64,000 bases of DNA from Candidatus Sulfuritelmatomonas gaucii. Its GTDB lineage: Bacteria; Acidobacteriota; Terriglobia; Terriglobales; Acidobacteriaceae. Positions 25,857 through 34,890 of the stretch are shown piece by piece (positions within the stretch are counted from its first letter, which is position 1; each line of letters starts with the position of its first letter). A program made the position numbers and the translations under genes. The DNA lies in contig OKRB01000024.1 in assembly GCA_900290245.1 (NCBI GenBank), positions 1 to 64,000 on the forward strand, written 5' to 3'. The notes below the pieces were generated by a model that saw only the letters and a list, made by a program, of their open reading frames with translations, was not told the origin of the DNA and did not search any database.

Positions 25857-26510
25857 TTACTGCGGGTACGCACGCTTCCGCACCCACAGGCGTACCGTCG
25901 CCGCTCCAAAAAGGAAACCGCCAACATGCGCGAGGTAGGCTACTCCACCCGTCTGCACGTTGGCCACGGCGCCCGCATCCAGCAACTGGATCACGAACCA
26001 GATGCCGATCAACAGTGCGGCGGGAATTCGCGCGATGCTGACAAAAACCAGAATGATCAGCACCGATCGAATTCTGTCGCGCGGAAACATCACGATAAAC
26101 GCTCCCATCACCGCAGCGATGGCGCCGCTCGCTCCGATACACGGCACCGTCGAGGCAGGACTTCCCGCCACTTGCGCAAGCATGGCAATGACGCCGCCCA
26201 TCAAATAAAACAGCAGGTAGCGCATGGGGCCCATGGCGTCCTCGATCTCGGGCCCGAAGGCCCAGAGAAAGATCATGTTGCCGAGAATATGCAGCCAGCT
26301 GCCGTGCATGAACATTGCGGTGAGCGGAGTGATCCATGCATGACCGCTGGAAATGGAGGTGGGAATCACTGCCCACCGTGTTACGAAAACGTCGCCGCCC
26401 TGCAATTCGAGGATGAAAACCCACGCATTGGCCGCGATGATCAGCGCGGTCACCATGGCAAAGCGGCGCGAGCGGCGCGAAGCGTTTCCGAGAGGTATTA
26501 CTGTCCCCAC
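25857..26510 (-). CDS. Rhomboid-family intramembrane serine protease
   Basis: 217 residues from a GTG, with six hydrophobic segments. The catalytic Ser is in GASGAIAAVMG (Ser 128) and the His is at position 195 (AYLAHVGGFLFG). The conserved MFMHGSWLHILGNMIFLWAF loop and FGPEIEDAMG are also present. It cleaves membrane proteins within the bilayer. The start codon overlaps by 13 bases the stop of a truncated upstream frame, suggesting it was once the second gene of an operon. Confidence 0.92.
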   Translation of the reverse strand: MGTVIPLGNASRRSRRFAMVTALIIAANAWVFILELQGGDVFVTRWAVIPTSISSGHAWITPLTAMFMHGSWLHILGNMIFLWAFGPEIEDAMGPMRYLLFYLMGGVIAMLAQVAGSPASTVPCIGASGAIAAVMGAFIVMFPRDRIRSVLIILVFVSIARIPAALLIGIWFVIQLLDAGAVANVQTGGVAYLAHVGGFLFGAATVRLWVRKRAYPQ

Positions 26511-26665
26511 GTTCGTTTTCCTCGGTCCCGATGAAGGCTCAGTGACTGTTTTGTATCACGCCGGGCGGCGGGGAACGGGAGGCGAATGGGCAGCTGATCG
26601 TTTTTGCGCACAATGATTTTGAGGCCCAGGGCGTAGAAGATCTCTGAAATCAGGCGGAATGTTCG
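26498..26665 (-). pseudogene. 3' remnant of the gene once upstream of the rhomboid
   Basis: An open minus-strand frame with high GC at third positions reads FRLISEIFYALGLKIIVRKN, then DQLPIRLPFPAARR, and stops at 26498, overlapping the rhomboid start. Its 5' side runs straight into repeat copy B and has no start codon. The family is not recognised. The overlapping stop/start arrangement supports a real former gene truncated by the repeat. Confidence 0.45.
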
Positions 26666-26845
26666 CTCAAGTGGTGCGTTGACCCCGCCAAATGTTCGCT
26701 TAAGTGGTTAGCTTTGGGCCTAAATGTAACCACCAGAGGTTGCGATTTTACGACGCAATGACCTCTCCAGGTGCTGTTTTACACGCAAATGTAACCCTCG
26801 CAGGTTGCGAAATAGAGCAAAGCGCACCATATAATTTCGCGAAAG
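26658..26845. mobile_element. Copy B of the ~188-bp inverted repeat
   Basis: Reverse-complement copy of 17725-17913. Reading left to right it starts AATGTTCGCTCAAGTGG, carries the second AATGTTCGCTTAAGTGG, and ends TAATTTCGCGAAAG. The TGTTCGCT ends of both copies face the 9-kb interior and the TTTCGCGAAA ends face outward. It truncates the frame upstream of the rhomboid gene. Confidence 0.8.
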
Positions 26846-27026
26846 AGCAATTAAATGCAATTATTTGTCATTCAAAAGGGGGTTTTGAGCCCCATTTTGA
26901 TGCATTTTTGCATGTTTGCGCGGTGCCATGCGCGGGCGTACCGTTGGCTCAAGGCCTCGGTGCAGCAGCTCTCCCCTTCGTGTATGTTGTTGCTTGTTGC
27001 CCCTGCATTCCACCAAATGAGGACCG

Positions 27027-28325
27027 ATGCACAATTCCAGCAATTGCTTCGCAAGACCGGACATTTATCCGCGCCGCCGCAACCACTGGTGGCGGGACTG
27101 GCGCAACGCTGATCGCAACCGGAAGCCCTCGATACTCGCGCTGGCAACAGCGTTGACGGTGACGATGGCACTGAACACTGGATGCGCCCTGGCGCAGTCG
27201 CAAACGCAGAACTTTGCACCCACCCCGCCGATGGGATGGAGTACGTGGAACCACTTTCACCATGACATTTCAGACGCGCTGATTCGCGCGCCGGCGGATG
27301 CGATGGTGGCGAGCGGCATGCGCGACGCGGGGTATGTGTATGTGAACATCGACGGCGGATGGGAGGGATACCGGGACGAGCAAGGCGTGCTGCATCCGAA
27401 CGCGAACTTTCCGGATATGAAGGCGCTGGGTGACTATCTGCACTCAAAGGGATTGAAATTTGGAATGTACACGGGGCCGGGGCCGCGAACGTGCGGTGGC
27501 GCCCCGGCAAGCTATGGGTACGAGGCGCAGGATGCGAAGATGTTCGCCTCATGGGGCGTGGATTTTCTGAAGTACGACCTGTGCAGTTTTCGCGAAATCA
27601 TGAAGAAGGAATCCGGCGGCGACGTGGAGAAGTCGGATGCAATGATGAAGGCGGCGTACGAGATGATGCGCGAGGACCTGGCGGCGACGGGGCGGCCGAT
27701 TCTGTTCAGCCTGTGCCAGTACGGCTGGGGCCATGTGTGGACGTGGGGCCCGGAGGTGGGCGCGAGCATGTGGAGGACGAGCGGCGACATCAGCGATACA
27801 TACGACCGGATGGCGCTGAACGGATTTGGCGAGGCAGGACTGGCGAAGTATGCGGGGCAGGGACACTGGAACGATCCGGACTTTCTGGAAGTGGGCAACC
27901 CCGGGATGACGGAGGACGAGCAGAAAACGCATTTCAGTTTGTGGACGATGCTGGCGGCTCCGTTGATTGCGGGCAACGACCTGACGGCAATGACGCCGGA
28001 GACGAAGAGCATTCTGTTGAACCGCGACGTGATTGCTGTGGACCAGGATCCGCTGGGACAGCAGGGAGAACGCGTATCAAAAGAAGGGCCGCTTGAGGTA
28101 TGGGCCAAACCGCTACAAGGCGGCGCGATGGCTGTAGCGCTGTTTAACCGGACTACAGGCGCCACGCGCATGACGCTGCGGCTGAAAGACGTGGGCTGGA
28201 AGGGTCGCGCCGAGGCTCGCGATTTGTGGGCGCACGCGGATGCGGGCGTGGTGGATGGCGAGGCGATGATGACGGTGCCCGGCCACGGCGTGGTGATGCT
28301 GGAGCTGACACGGGAGAAGCGGTGA
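27027..28325 (+). CDS. GH27 alpha-galactosidase
   Basis: 432 residues with an N-terminal export region (ILALATALTVTMALNTGCALA). The GH27 barrel begins APTPPMGWSTWNHF. The nucleophile is Asp 184 in VDFLKYDLCSF, the acid/base Asp is in GHWNDPDFLEVG, and NIDGGWEGYRDEQG and KGLKFGMYTGPGPRTC are typical. A C-terminal beta domain follows (GPLEVWAKPLQGGAMAVALF). It releases terminal alpha-galactose from oligosaccharides or plant polymers, probably in the periplasm or outside. A Cys within LNTGC might instead make it a lipoprotein. Confidence 0.94.
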   Translation: MHNSSNCFARPDIYPRRRNHWWRDWRNADRNRKPSILALATALTVTMALNTGCALAQSQTQNFAPTPPMGWSTWNHFHHDISDALIRAPADAMVASGMRDAGYVYVNIDGGWEGYRDEQGVLHPNANFPDMKALGDYLHSKGLKFGMYTGPGPRTCGGAPASYGYEAQDAKMFASWGVDFLKYDLCSFREIMKKESGGDVEKSDAMMKAAYEMMREDLAATGRPILFSLCQYGWGHVWTWGPEVGASMWRTSGDISDTYDRMALNGFGEAGLAKYAGQGHWNDPDFLEVGNPGMTEDEQKTHFSLWTMLAAPLIAGNDLTAMTPETKSILLNRDVIAVDQDPLGQQGERVSKEGPLEVWAKPLQGGAMAVALFNRTTGATRMTLRLKDVGWKGRAEARDLWAHADAGVVDGEAMMTVPGHGVVMLELTREKR

Positions 28326-28444
28326 GCGTGCAGGGCGCAAATCGTGCGAAGCCTCGAAGAGAGCTACGGCGGTTGGAGCTCGAGACGGAGTGGGCGGAAG
28401 CAGAGCTTGCCAGCGCGGTTGCCGAAAACTTGTCAAATGGCTGA
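28322..28444 (+). CDS. Possible 40-aa charged protein coupled to the galactosidase
   Basis: A GTG overlaps the galactosidase stop as GTGA and opens 40 codons. The product is helical and charged (AKPRRELRRLELETEWAEAE). It could be a remnant of a longer coiled-coil protein. No family is recognised and there is no independent ribosome site, so this is weak. Confidence 0.25.
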   Translation: MSVQGANRAKPRRELRRLELETEWAEAELASAVAENLSNG

Positions 28445-28640
28445 GGAGTGAATTTCGTCGCAAGTGATTGAAAATGCGATGAAATTTTCCTTTGGAGGAA
28501 TTGCAGAGAATTTCGAGCGAATCCGGTAAGCTAAAAATGTTCGTAGGAAACCCAGCGGATCAGAGGTAGTGCGAACGGACTTTTCCGACATGCTTCGAGC
28601 CGTCGCCGCGTGTGACGCGGGACATGAATGAAGCGCAGGA

Positions 28641-28667
28641 GGGGCAACTCAAGAAGCGAGTTGCCCC
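28641..28667. terminator. Perfect 10-bp hairpin
   Basis: GGGGCAACTC and GAGTTGCCCC pair perfectly around the loop AAGAAGC. The T-run afterwards is poor (TGTGCCTTTGG). It may end transcription from the galactosidase side, or mark the edge of the terminase remnant that follows. Confidence 0.45.
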
Positions 28668-28680
28668 TGTGCCTTTGGCG

Positions 28681-28935
28681 GTGAGGCGGCATGGGGTGAA
28701 TCGGTCATCGAGGAGCCAGCATGGATGGCAGACGCGGCTGGATGCGGCGCTGGTGGAAGAGCCGGAGCGGTTCCAAAGCCGGAGGCTGCTCATCGAGTGC
28801 CGCAGCTTTGTGAGGCTGGCCAACGGGAATACGGGGGCGCAGGCGGGGACACACGACGACCGTGTGATGGCCATGGCGATCGGGTTGGCGTCGCGGGCTG
28901 AGCTACAGGGAAAGTATTCCAGAACAGCGAGTTAG
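28681..28935 (+). pseudogene. Remnant of a phage terminase large subunit (nuclease C-terminus)
   Basis: The frame carries GWQTRLDAALVEE, SRRLLIECRSFVRLANGNTG and AGTHDDRVMAMAIGLASRAE. The order 'GWqT ... lieEcrsFV ... aGtHDDrVMAmAiGLa' is that of the RNase H-like nuclease domain at the end of large terminases, with the acidic HDD intact. The ATPase domain and most of the nuclease domain are missing, and an apparent start at 28612 runs through the hairpin, so this is a decayed fragment of a prophage. Confidence 0.55.
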
Positions 28936-28994
28936 CGAGCGGGAGAACCACAAGGGCCTGGGGACTGCCCGGAGCAATCCACAGCCTGGGGCTT

Positions 28995-29043
28995 TGACAA
29001 GCGGGGGATTTAGCGCTACATTAGGCGAACAAAAGGCGAAACT
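28995..29043 (+). promoter_or_regulatory. Promoter of imuA with LexA-like box
   Basis: TTGACA (28995-29000), 17-base spacer, TACATT (29018-29023) is a strong sigma-70 match ending 37 bases before the imuA ATG. Just downstream, over the expected start point, lies GAAC-N7-GAAA (29028-29042). That differs by one base from the direct repeat GAAC-N7-GAAC, the reverse complement of the GTTC-N7-GTTC LexA site of Alphaproteobacteria. SOS control of this cassette is the norm, so a LexA role is likely, but the LexA site type of this phylum is not established here. Confidence 0.5.
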
Positions 29044-29060
29044 ATTGACGCCTCTGATTT

Positions 29061-29882
29061 ATGCCTTCAGCCGCCGCACTTCGTTTGGAAATCGAGCACG
29101 CGCTGGAGCGCAGGTTTCCCGCGGCGCTATCACCTGTTCCGCGCACGATACGCGAGGTGGCGGCGACTGGGATTGCGTCCGTTGATGAACTGCTGCAGGG
29201 TGGCCTGCCGGTGGGCGCGATCAGCGAGCTGACAGGAAATCCTTCGTCGGGGCGAACGAGCCTGGCGCTCCAGTTTGTGGCGCGCCGGACACTCGAGGAG
29301 CGGCCGTGCGCGTGGGTGGATGTGCAGGATGCATTCGATCCGGAGTCAGCAGCCGCGAATGAAGTGCGACTGAGATGGTTGTTATGGATACGCTGCCGGG
29401 ATACAGCGAATGCAGGGCCGGCTGCGGAGGGCGGCGCGAGTGCGCCATTGGAACGCGGAGCGCGGCGGAAGGCGCGGTCATCCTGGGGAAGACTCGACCA
29501 GGCGCTGCGGGCGACCGATCTGCTGCTGCAAGCTGGTGGATTTTCGAGTGTAGTGCTGGACCTGGGCGATACGGCGCCGGAGCAGGCGAACCGCATTCCG
29601 TCGGCCACGTGGTTCCGCTACAGGCAGGCGGCAGAACGAACGCAGTGCAGCCTGGTGGTGCTGGGCCGGCGGGCCTATGCGCAGTCAGCCGCGGCTGTGG
29701 TGCTGGAGTGCTCGGCACAGCGCGCGGAGCAGGCGAGCGGGACGGTGCTGCGAGACTTCACGTTTGCGGTGCGGCGCGGAAGAGAACGGCATGCGCCGGT
29801 GGAGATTACGACGCGCAAACCGGTAGCAGCGACCTGGCAGGCGAATGCGGCGTGGGATGCCGAAACTGAGAGGCGCGCATGA
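29061..29882 (+). CDS. imuA: ImuA, RecA-like component of the mutasome
   Basis: 273 residues with a RecA/SulA-like core: IASVDELLQGGLPVGAISEL, GNPSSGRTSLALQFVARRTL (a P-loop in which Lys is replaced by Arg) and a later VVLDLGD strand. It is the accessory factor of ImuB and DnaE2 in damage-induced mutagenesis. Its stop overlaps the ImuB start by four bases (ATGA). The 100-residue C-terminal region is where the family interacts with partners. Confidence 0.88.
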   Translation: MPSAAALRLEIEHALERRFPAALSPVPRTIREVAATGIASVDELLQGGLPVGAISELTGNPSSGRTSLALQFVARRTLEERPCAWVDVQDAFDPESAAANEVRLRWLLWIRCRDTANAGPAAEGGASAPLERGARRKARSSWGRLDQALRATDLLLQAGGFSSVVLDLGDTAPEQANRIPSATWFRYRQAAERTQCSLVVLGRRAYAQSAAAVVLECSAQRAEQASGTVLRDFTFAVRRGRERHAPVEITTRKPVAATWQANAAWDAETERRA

Positions 29883-31501
29883 GCCAGGGACTTTATGCGT
29901 GCGCATGGGCCGCGGAGTTTCCCGCACAGGCGCTGCTGCGTTTGCGCACGGATTGGCAGACGGAGCCGGCAGTGGTGCTGGACGGGCGCGCTCCCGAGGA
30001 GTGGGTCTGCTCGCTGAACCGGCTTGCAACGCGGATGGGCGCAGTGGCAGGCATGACGCGGCTCGAGGCAGAGAGCATGCTCGGGCTGCGCCTGCTGAAG
30101 CGATCAGCGGAGAGCGAGGCGGCAGCGCGCGCCGTGTTCCTGGAGTGCGCCGCGAAATTTTCGCCGAGAATTGAAGATGCGTGCGCCGGGGATACGTGCG
30201 CTGATGCGCGATCGGACGAGGCACGCAGACCGGCAGTGTGCGCGTTTGTGCTCGACATTGCGGGTACCGAGCGTCTGTTCGGGCCGCCAATGCAGTTTGC
30301 GGAGCGATTGCGCAACGAACTGGCAGCGTCGGGCTTTCGCGCCTCGGTTGCTGTGAGCGCCAACTACCATGCGGCGCGGATGAAAGCGGCGAGCATCCAC
30401 GGAATCGCTGTGATTCCCGAAGGCGCCGAGGCGGATGCGCTGGCCAAGCTGCCGATTACGGCGCTCGACCTTGACGAAGAGCACATGGCAACCTTCGCAC
30501 TATGGGGTATCGGCACGCTGGGCGAGCTTGCAGCACTACCTGAGGCAGAGCTGGTCGCGCGCGTGGGGCCGCAGGCACAGCGGTGGCGTGCGCTTGCGCG
30601 CGGCGAGGCGGAGCATACGCTTGCGCCCATCGAGGCAGAGTTTGCGCTCGATGAATTTTGCGAGTTTGAGACGCCGGTGGAGCAGATCGATTCCCTGCTC
30701 TTTGTGGGCGCGCGCATGATCGATTGCCTGGCGGCGCGAGCCGCTGGCCGGGCGCTGGCACTGCGTGTGCTCAAGGCTGAGATGCGGCTGGAAGGCGGAG
30801 GTTCGCATTGCGTCACCATCCGGCCGGCTGTGGCTACGACGGACCGACGATTCCTGCTTAAGCTGCTGCAGCTCGAGATTGGCACGCATCCGCCGAAGGC
30901 TGCCGTGGTTTCGTTCACATTGCGGGCAGAAGCGGGACAGCAAAGCAAGGTGCAGTTGGGATTGTTCGCGCCGCAAACTCCTGAGCCGTCACGGCTGGAT
31001 GTGACGCTGGCGCGGCTGCGGGCGATGGTCGGCGAGGAGCGTGTGGGCTCGCCTGTACTCGAAGATACGCATCGCGCGGGCGGATTTCACATGAAGGGCT
31101 TCGCCATCACGGATCTCAAAGGCGAAACTCGGAGCGCGCGCGGCAAGAGAGATGCGGACATGGCAACAAGCCAGCGGATGGCATTGCGGCGCGTACGGCC
31201 ACCGCGGCATGTGCGCATGATGTCGCTTCAAACCCTTACGGCATCTTTTCCCCGAAAAGCTGTCGAAAGGATGGGGCAACCGGCGATGAGGCCAGTTGCG
31301 TTCAGCGACGGAGAAAACAGGTACGAGGTTGCTGCAGCGTATGGTCCGTGGAAAACGAGCGGTTGCTGGTGGGCTCTGGACGGATGGGACAGCGAGGAGT
31401 GGGATGTACTGGCCACGACGAACGACGGCGCCACTGTGGCCTGCCTGTTGACGCGCGACTGCGCGCGCAATGCGTGGCAATTGGAGGCGTTTTACGACTG
31501 A
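29879..31501 (+). CDS. imuB: ImuB, Y-family polymerase-like protein
   Basis: 540 residues. The N-terminal Y-family fold is visible in RPAVCAFVLDIAGTERLFGP, GFRASVAVSANYHAARMKAA and TFALWGIGTLGELAALPEAE (the helix-hairpin-helix region). ImuB proteins usually lack the catalytic acids and act as a hub that binds the beta clamp, ImuA and DnaE2. The C-terminal 130 residues, after the little-finger region, carry the partner-binding part (RYEVAAAYGPWKTSGCWWAL). The protein is essential for the function of DnaE2 in other species. Confidence 0.88.
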   Translation: MSQGLYACAWAAEFPAQALLRLRTDWQTEPAVVLDGRAPEEWVCSLNRLATRMGAVAGMTRLEAESMLGLRLLKRSAESEAAARAVFLECAAKFSPRIEDACAGDTCADARSDEARRPAVCAFVLDIAGTERLFGPPMQFAERLRNELAASGFRASVAVSANYHAARMKAASIHGIAVIPEGAEADALAKLPITALDLDEEHMATFALWGIGTLGELAALPEAELVARVGPQAQRWRALARGEAEHTLAPIEAEFALDEFCEFETPVEQIDSLLFVGARMIDCLAARAAGRALALRVLKAEMRLEGGGSHCVTIRPAVATTDRRFLLKLLQLEIGTHPPKAAVVSFTLRAEAGQQSKVQLGLFAPQTPEPSRLDVTLARLRAMVGEERVGSPVLEDTHRAGGFHMKGFAITDLKGETRSARGKRDADMATSQRMALRRVRPPRHVRMMSLQTLTASFPRKAVERMGQPAMRPVAFSDGENRYEVAAAYGPWKTSGCWWALDGWDSEEWDVLATTNDGATVACLLTRDCARNAWQLEAFYD

Positions 31502-31625
31502 CGCCAGCATCCATGTTCCGAACACACGCTCGCCGGGAACTCCTGTATGCCATCCCAACGATGAGTATCGGGCGGCAGCGCAAGCGGAGTCCTTGAGCAT
31601 TCGCCATCAGCCACGATCCTCGACG

Positions 31626-34600
31626 ATGCGTGACAGCGAATACGTCGAGCTGAACGCCAGCAGCGCATTCAGCTTTCTGGACGGGGCGTCGCTGCCGGAG
31701 CGGCTGATCCAGCGTGCGGTCGAGCTGGAGATGCCGGCCATCGCGCTGGCTGACCGCAACGGCGTGTACGGCGTGGCGCGTTTCCACACAGCGGCGCAAC
31801 CGTGCCATGTGAAGGCTCACATCGGCACGGAGATTGCCGTATCATCGTTCGGCAATCGCATCACTCCACCATCATGGCTGCCGCACCAGTTTCCTGCAGA
31901 ACCGGCACGCATCGTGCTGCTGTGCGCGTCGCAGGTGGGCTATCAGAATCTGTGCCAGCTGATCACGCGCTTCAAGATGGGTGAGGCGACGAAGGCAGAG
32001 GGCGCGGCGACAGTTGAAGATCTCGAGGAATTCTCGGCAGGGTTGATTTGCCTGACAGGCGGCGAGGAAGGCCCGCTGGCTGCGGCACTGGCGCGTAGCG
32101 GCGAGGGCGAAGCGCGAAAGATTGCCGAGCGGCTAGCAGCAATTTACGGCCGCGGCAATATGTATCTCGAACTGCAGCGCCACCAGGAGCGCGAAGAGGA
32201 GTGCCGCAACCAATCGCTGCTGCATATTGCAGAGAGCCTTGGCATGCCGGTGATTGCAACCAATGGGGTGCGATATGCAGATGCAAAAGATCGCGAGCTG
32301 CTCGATGTTTTCACTGCGATTCGCCAGCACACAACACTCGACCAGGCGGGACGACTGCTGGCGTGCAATGACGCGCGGCATTTACGCACTGCGCGCGAGA
32401 TGGCTGCGCTCTTCCGCGACATTCCCGAGGCGATTGCCAATACGCGCATTGTGAGCGATCGGCTTGAATTCACGCTCGCAAACCTGGGCTACGAATTTCC
32501 GCATTACCCCATGCCCGAGGGCGAGACGATGGACAGCTTTCTGGCCAAACGCGTGGAGGAGGGTGTGCGCAAGCGGTACGGATCGCCGATGAAGCGGCAT
32601 CTGCTCGACAAGGCGCGTGCGCAGGTGAAGCACGAACTGGCTCTGATCGCCAAGCTCGGCTTTGCCGGCTACTTCCTCATCGTGTGGGACATTATTCGCT
32701 ACTGCCAGTGGCGTGGATTCCTGGTGCAGGGCCGTGGGTCGGCAGCGAACTCTGCTGTGTGTTACGCGCTAGAAATTACGGCAGTCGATCCGGTGGGGAT
32801 GGAACTGCTTTTCGAGCGGTTCCTGAGCGAAAACCGCGGCGAGTGGCCCGACATCGATCTCGACCTAGCTTCGGGCGATGAGCGCGAGCAGGTGATCCAG
32901 TACGTGTATGAGCGCTACGGTGCGCTGGGCGCTGCCATGACGGCGAACGTAATCTCGTATCGCGGGCGCTCGGCGGCGCGCGAGGTGGGCAAGGTGCTGG
33001 GCTTCGAGGAGGAGCAGGCAGCACGGCTCTCAGGGTTAATGGGCCACTGGGAGTGGCGCGGCGAGAACGACACCATGGAAAAACATTTTGCGCAGGCGGG
33101 CTTCGATGTGCGGCATCCGCGCATCAGCCGCTATCTTGACCTGTGCCTACGCATGCAGGATCTGCCGCGACACCTCGGGCAGCATTCTGGCGGCATGGTG
33201 ATCTGCGCAGGGCTCTTGAACCGCGTGGTGCCGATTGAGCGCGCCTCAATGCCGGGATGCACGGTGATCCAGTGGGACAAAGAAGATTGCGCCGACATGG
33301 GGCTGATCAAGGTGGACCTGCTGGGGCTGGGAATGTTGGCTGCGGTCAAGGATGCGATCGAGCTGATCCCGCGCCACTACGGCAAGCAGGTGGATATGGC
33401 GATGCTGCCCGAGGATCCGCTGGTGTATGAGGCGCTGCGCAAAGCCGACACGGTGGGCATGTTCCAGGTGGAGAGCCGCGCACAGATGGCGTCGATTCCG
33501 CACAACGCGCCGGTACGCTTTTACGACCTGGTGGTGCAAGTGGCGATCATTCGGCCGGGACCGATTGTGGGCAAGATGATGCATCCCTACATGCGGCGAC
33601 GGCAAGGCAAGGAAGAAGTGACCTATCCGCATCCCTTGCTCGAGCCGGTGCTGAAACGCACGCTGGGTGTGCCACTGTTTCAGGAGCAGTTGCTGCGCAT
33701 GGCCATGACGGTGGCGAGCTTCTCGGGCGCGGAGGCTGAGGAGCTGCGGCGAGCCGTGGGCATGCGGCGATCAATGCAGCGCATGAAGGATCTGGAAGGG
33801 CGGCTCCGCTCGGGGATGACGCACAACGGCATCGGCGCCGAGGCGCAGGAAAACATCGTGCAGGGAATCTCCTCGTTTGCCATGTACGGATTTCCCGAGA
33901 GCCATGCGGCGAGCTTTGCGCTGATCGCGTATGCCTCGGCCTACCTGAAGGTGCATTACCTGGCGGCATTCACATGCGGCCTGCTGAATAACCAACCGAT
34001 GGGGTTCTACTCGCCGGCAGTGCTGGTGAAGGATGCGCAGCGGCATGGGCTGCGCGTGCGGCCCATCGACGTTCAGCGGTCAGAGTGGCTGTGTACGCTC
34101 GAGCGGGAGCCAGACGGATCGGTTTCTCTGCGGCTGGGCATGAACTATGCCAAGGGATTGCGCAAGACATCTGCGGAGGCGCTGGTTGCGGCACGCAGCT
34201 CGGGCGCGTTTGCGAGCGTGGATGACCTGGCGCGGCGCGTGCCGGAGCTGAACCGCAAAGAGCTGGTGGCGCTGGCGCAGATTGGCGCGCTGAATGCGCT
34301 GGGCGAAGTGGAGCACCGCCGCGATGCTCTGTGGCAGGTGGAGTGGGCGGGACGGCCGGTGGGTCCATTGCTGCGCGGAGTGGAGATTGCGAACGGGAAC
34401 GGCAAAAGCGGCGTGAGCGCGCGAGAAGCTGCTACTACTGCAATTCGCACGGACGCAATGTCGCTTAAGCAGATGACGACAGAAGAAAGGCTGGCGGCAG
34501 ATTTCTCGGGCACGGGGCTGACGACAGGGCCGCATCCGATAGCGTATCACCGCGCGGCGCTGCGTGCGGAGGGAATTCTGGCAGCGACGGAGTTGGAGAC

Positions 34601-34889
34601 TTGCAAGAGCGGCGGTTGGGTCCGCATTGCCGGTTGCGTGATTGCGCGGCAGCGGCCTGGCACAGCGAAGGGATTCGTTTTTCTTTCGATGGAGGACGAG
34701 ACGGGGATTGCCAACGTGATTTTGACGCCCGATGTGTTTGAGCGTGACCGGCTGATCGTGTCGCGGAGCAGGTTTTTGCGCATCGAGGGGCCAGTGCAGA
34801 ACCAGGAAGGCGTTATTCATGTGAAAGCGCAGCGCATTGCGCCGCTGGAGGTGACACGAGTTGAGGTTCGGTCGAGGGATTTTCGGTGA
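31626..34889 (+). CDS. dnaE2: Error-prone DNA polymerase DnaE2 (ImuC)
   Basis: 1087 residues from ATG 31626 (MRDSEYVELNASSAFSFLDG); the frame is open further upstream. It has an N-terminal PHP domain (MPAIALADRNGVYGVARFHT), the C-family palm with PDIDLDLASGDEREQVIQYV, and FLVQGRGSAANSAVCYALEI. HLGQHSGGMVICAGLLNRVV is also present, and near the C-terminus lies an OB-fold (FVFLSMEDETGIANVILTPD). It performs translesion synthesis after DNA damage with ImuA and ImuB, 124 bases upstream. Confidence 0.95.
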   Translation: MRDSEYVELNASSAFSFLDGASLPERLIQRAVELEMPAIALADRNGVYGVARFHTAAQPCHVKAHIGTEIAVSSFGNRITPPSWLPHQFPAEPARIVLLCASQVGYQNLCQLITRFKMGEATKAEGAATVEDLEEFSAGLICLTGGEEGPLAAALARSGEGEARKIAERLAAIYGRGNMYLELQRHQEREEECRNQSLLHIAESLGMPVIATNGVRYADAKDRELLDVFTAIRQHTTLDQAGRLLACNDARHLRTAREMAALFRDIPEAIANTRIVSDRLEFTLANLGYEFPHYPMPEGETMDSFLAKRVEEGVRKRYGSPMKRHLLDKARAQVKHELALIAKLGFAGYFLIVWDIIRYCQWRGFLVQGRGSAANSAVCYALEITAVDPVGMELLFERFLSENRGEWPDIDLDLASGDEREQVIQYVYERYGALGAAMTANVISYRGRSAAREVGKVLGFEEEQAARLSGLMGHWEWRGENDTMEKHFAQAGFDVRHPRISRYLDLCLRMQDLPRHLGQHSGGMVICAGLLNRVVPIERASMPGCTVIQWDKEDCADMGLIKVDLLGLGMLAAVKDAIELIPRHYGKQVDMAMLPEDPLVYEALRKADTVGMFQVESRAQMASIPHNAPVRFYDLVVQVAIIRPGPIVGKMMHPYMRRRQGKEEVTYPHPLLEPVLKRTLGVPLFQEQLLRMAMTVASFSGAEAEELRRAVGMRRSMQRMKDLEGRLRSGMTHNGIGAEAQENIVQGISSFAMYGFPESHAASFALIAYASAYLKVHYLAAFTCGLLNNQPMGFYSPAVLVKDAQRHGLRVRPIDVQRSEWLCTLEREPDGSVSLRLGMNYAKGLRKTSAEALVAARSSGAFASVDDLARRVPELNRKELVALAQIGALNALGEVEHRRDALWQVEWAGRPVGPLLRGVEIANGNGKSGVSAREAATTAIRTDAMSLKQMTTEERLAADFSGTGLTTGPHPIAYHRAALRAEGILAATELETCKSGGWVRIAGCVIARQRPGTAKGFVFLSMEDETGIANVILTPDVFERDRLIVSRSRFLRIEGPVQNQEGVIHVKAQRIAPLEVTRVEVRSRDFR

Positions 34890-34890
34890 A

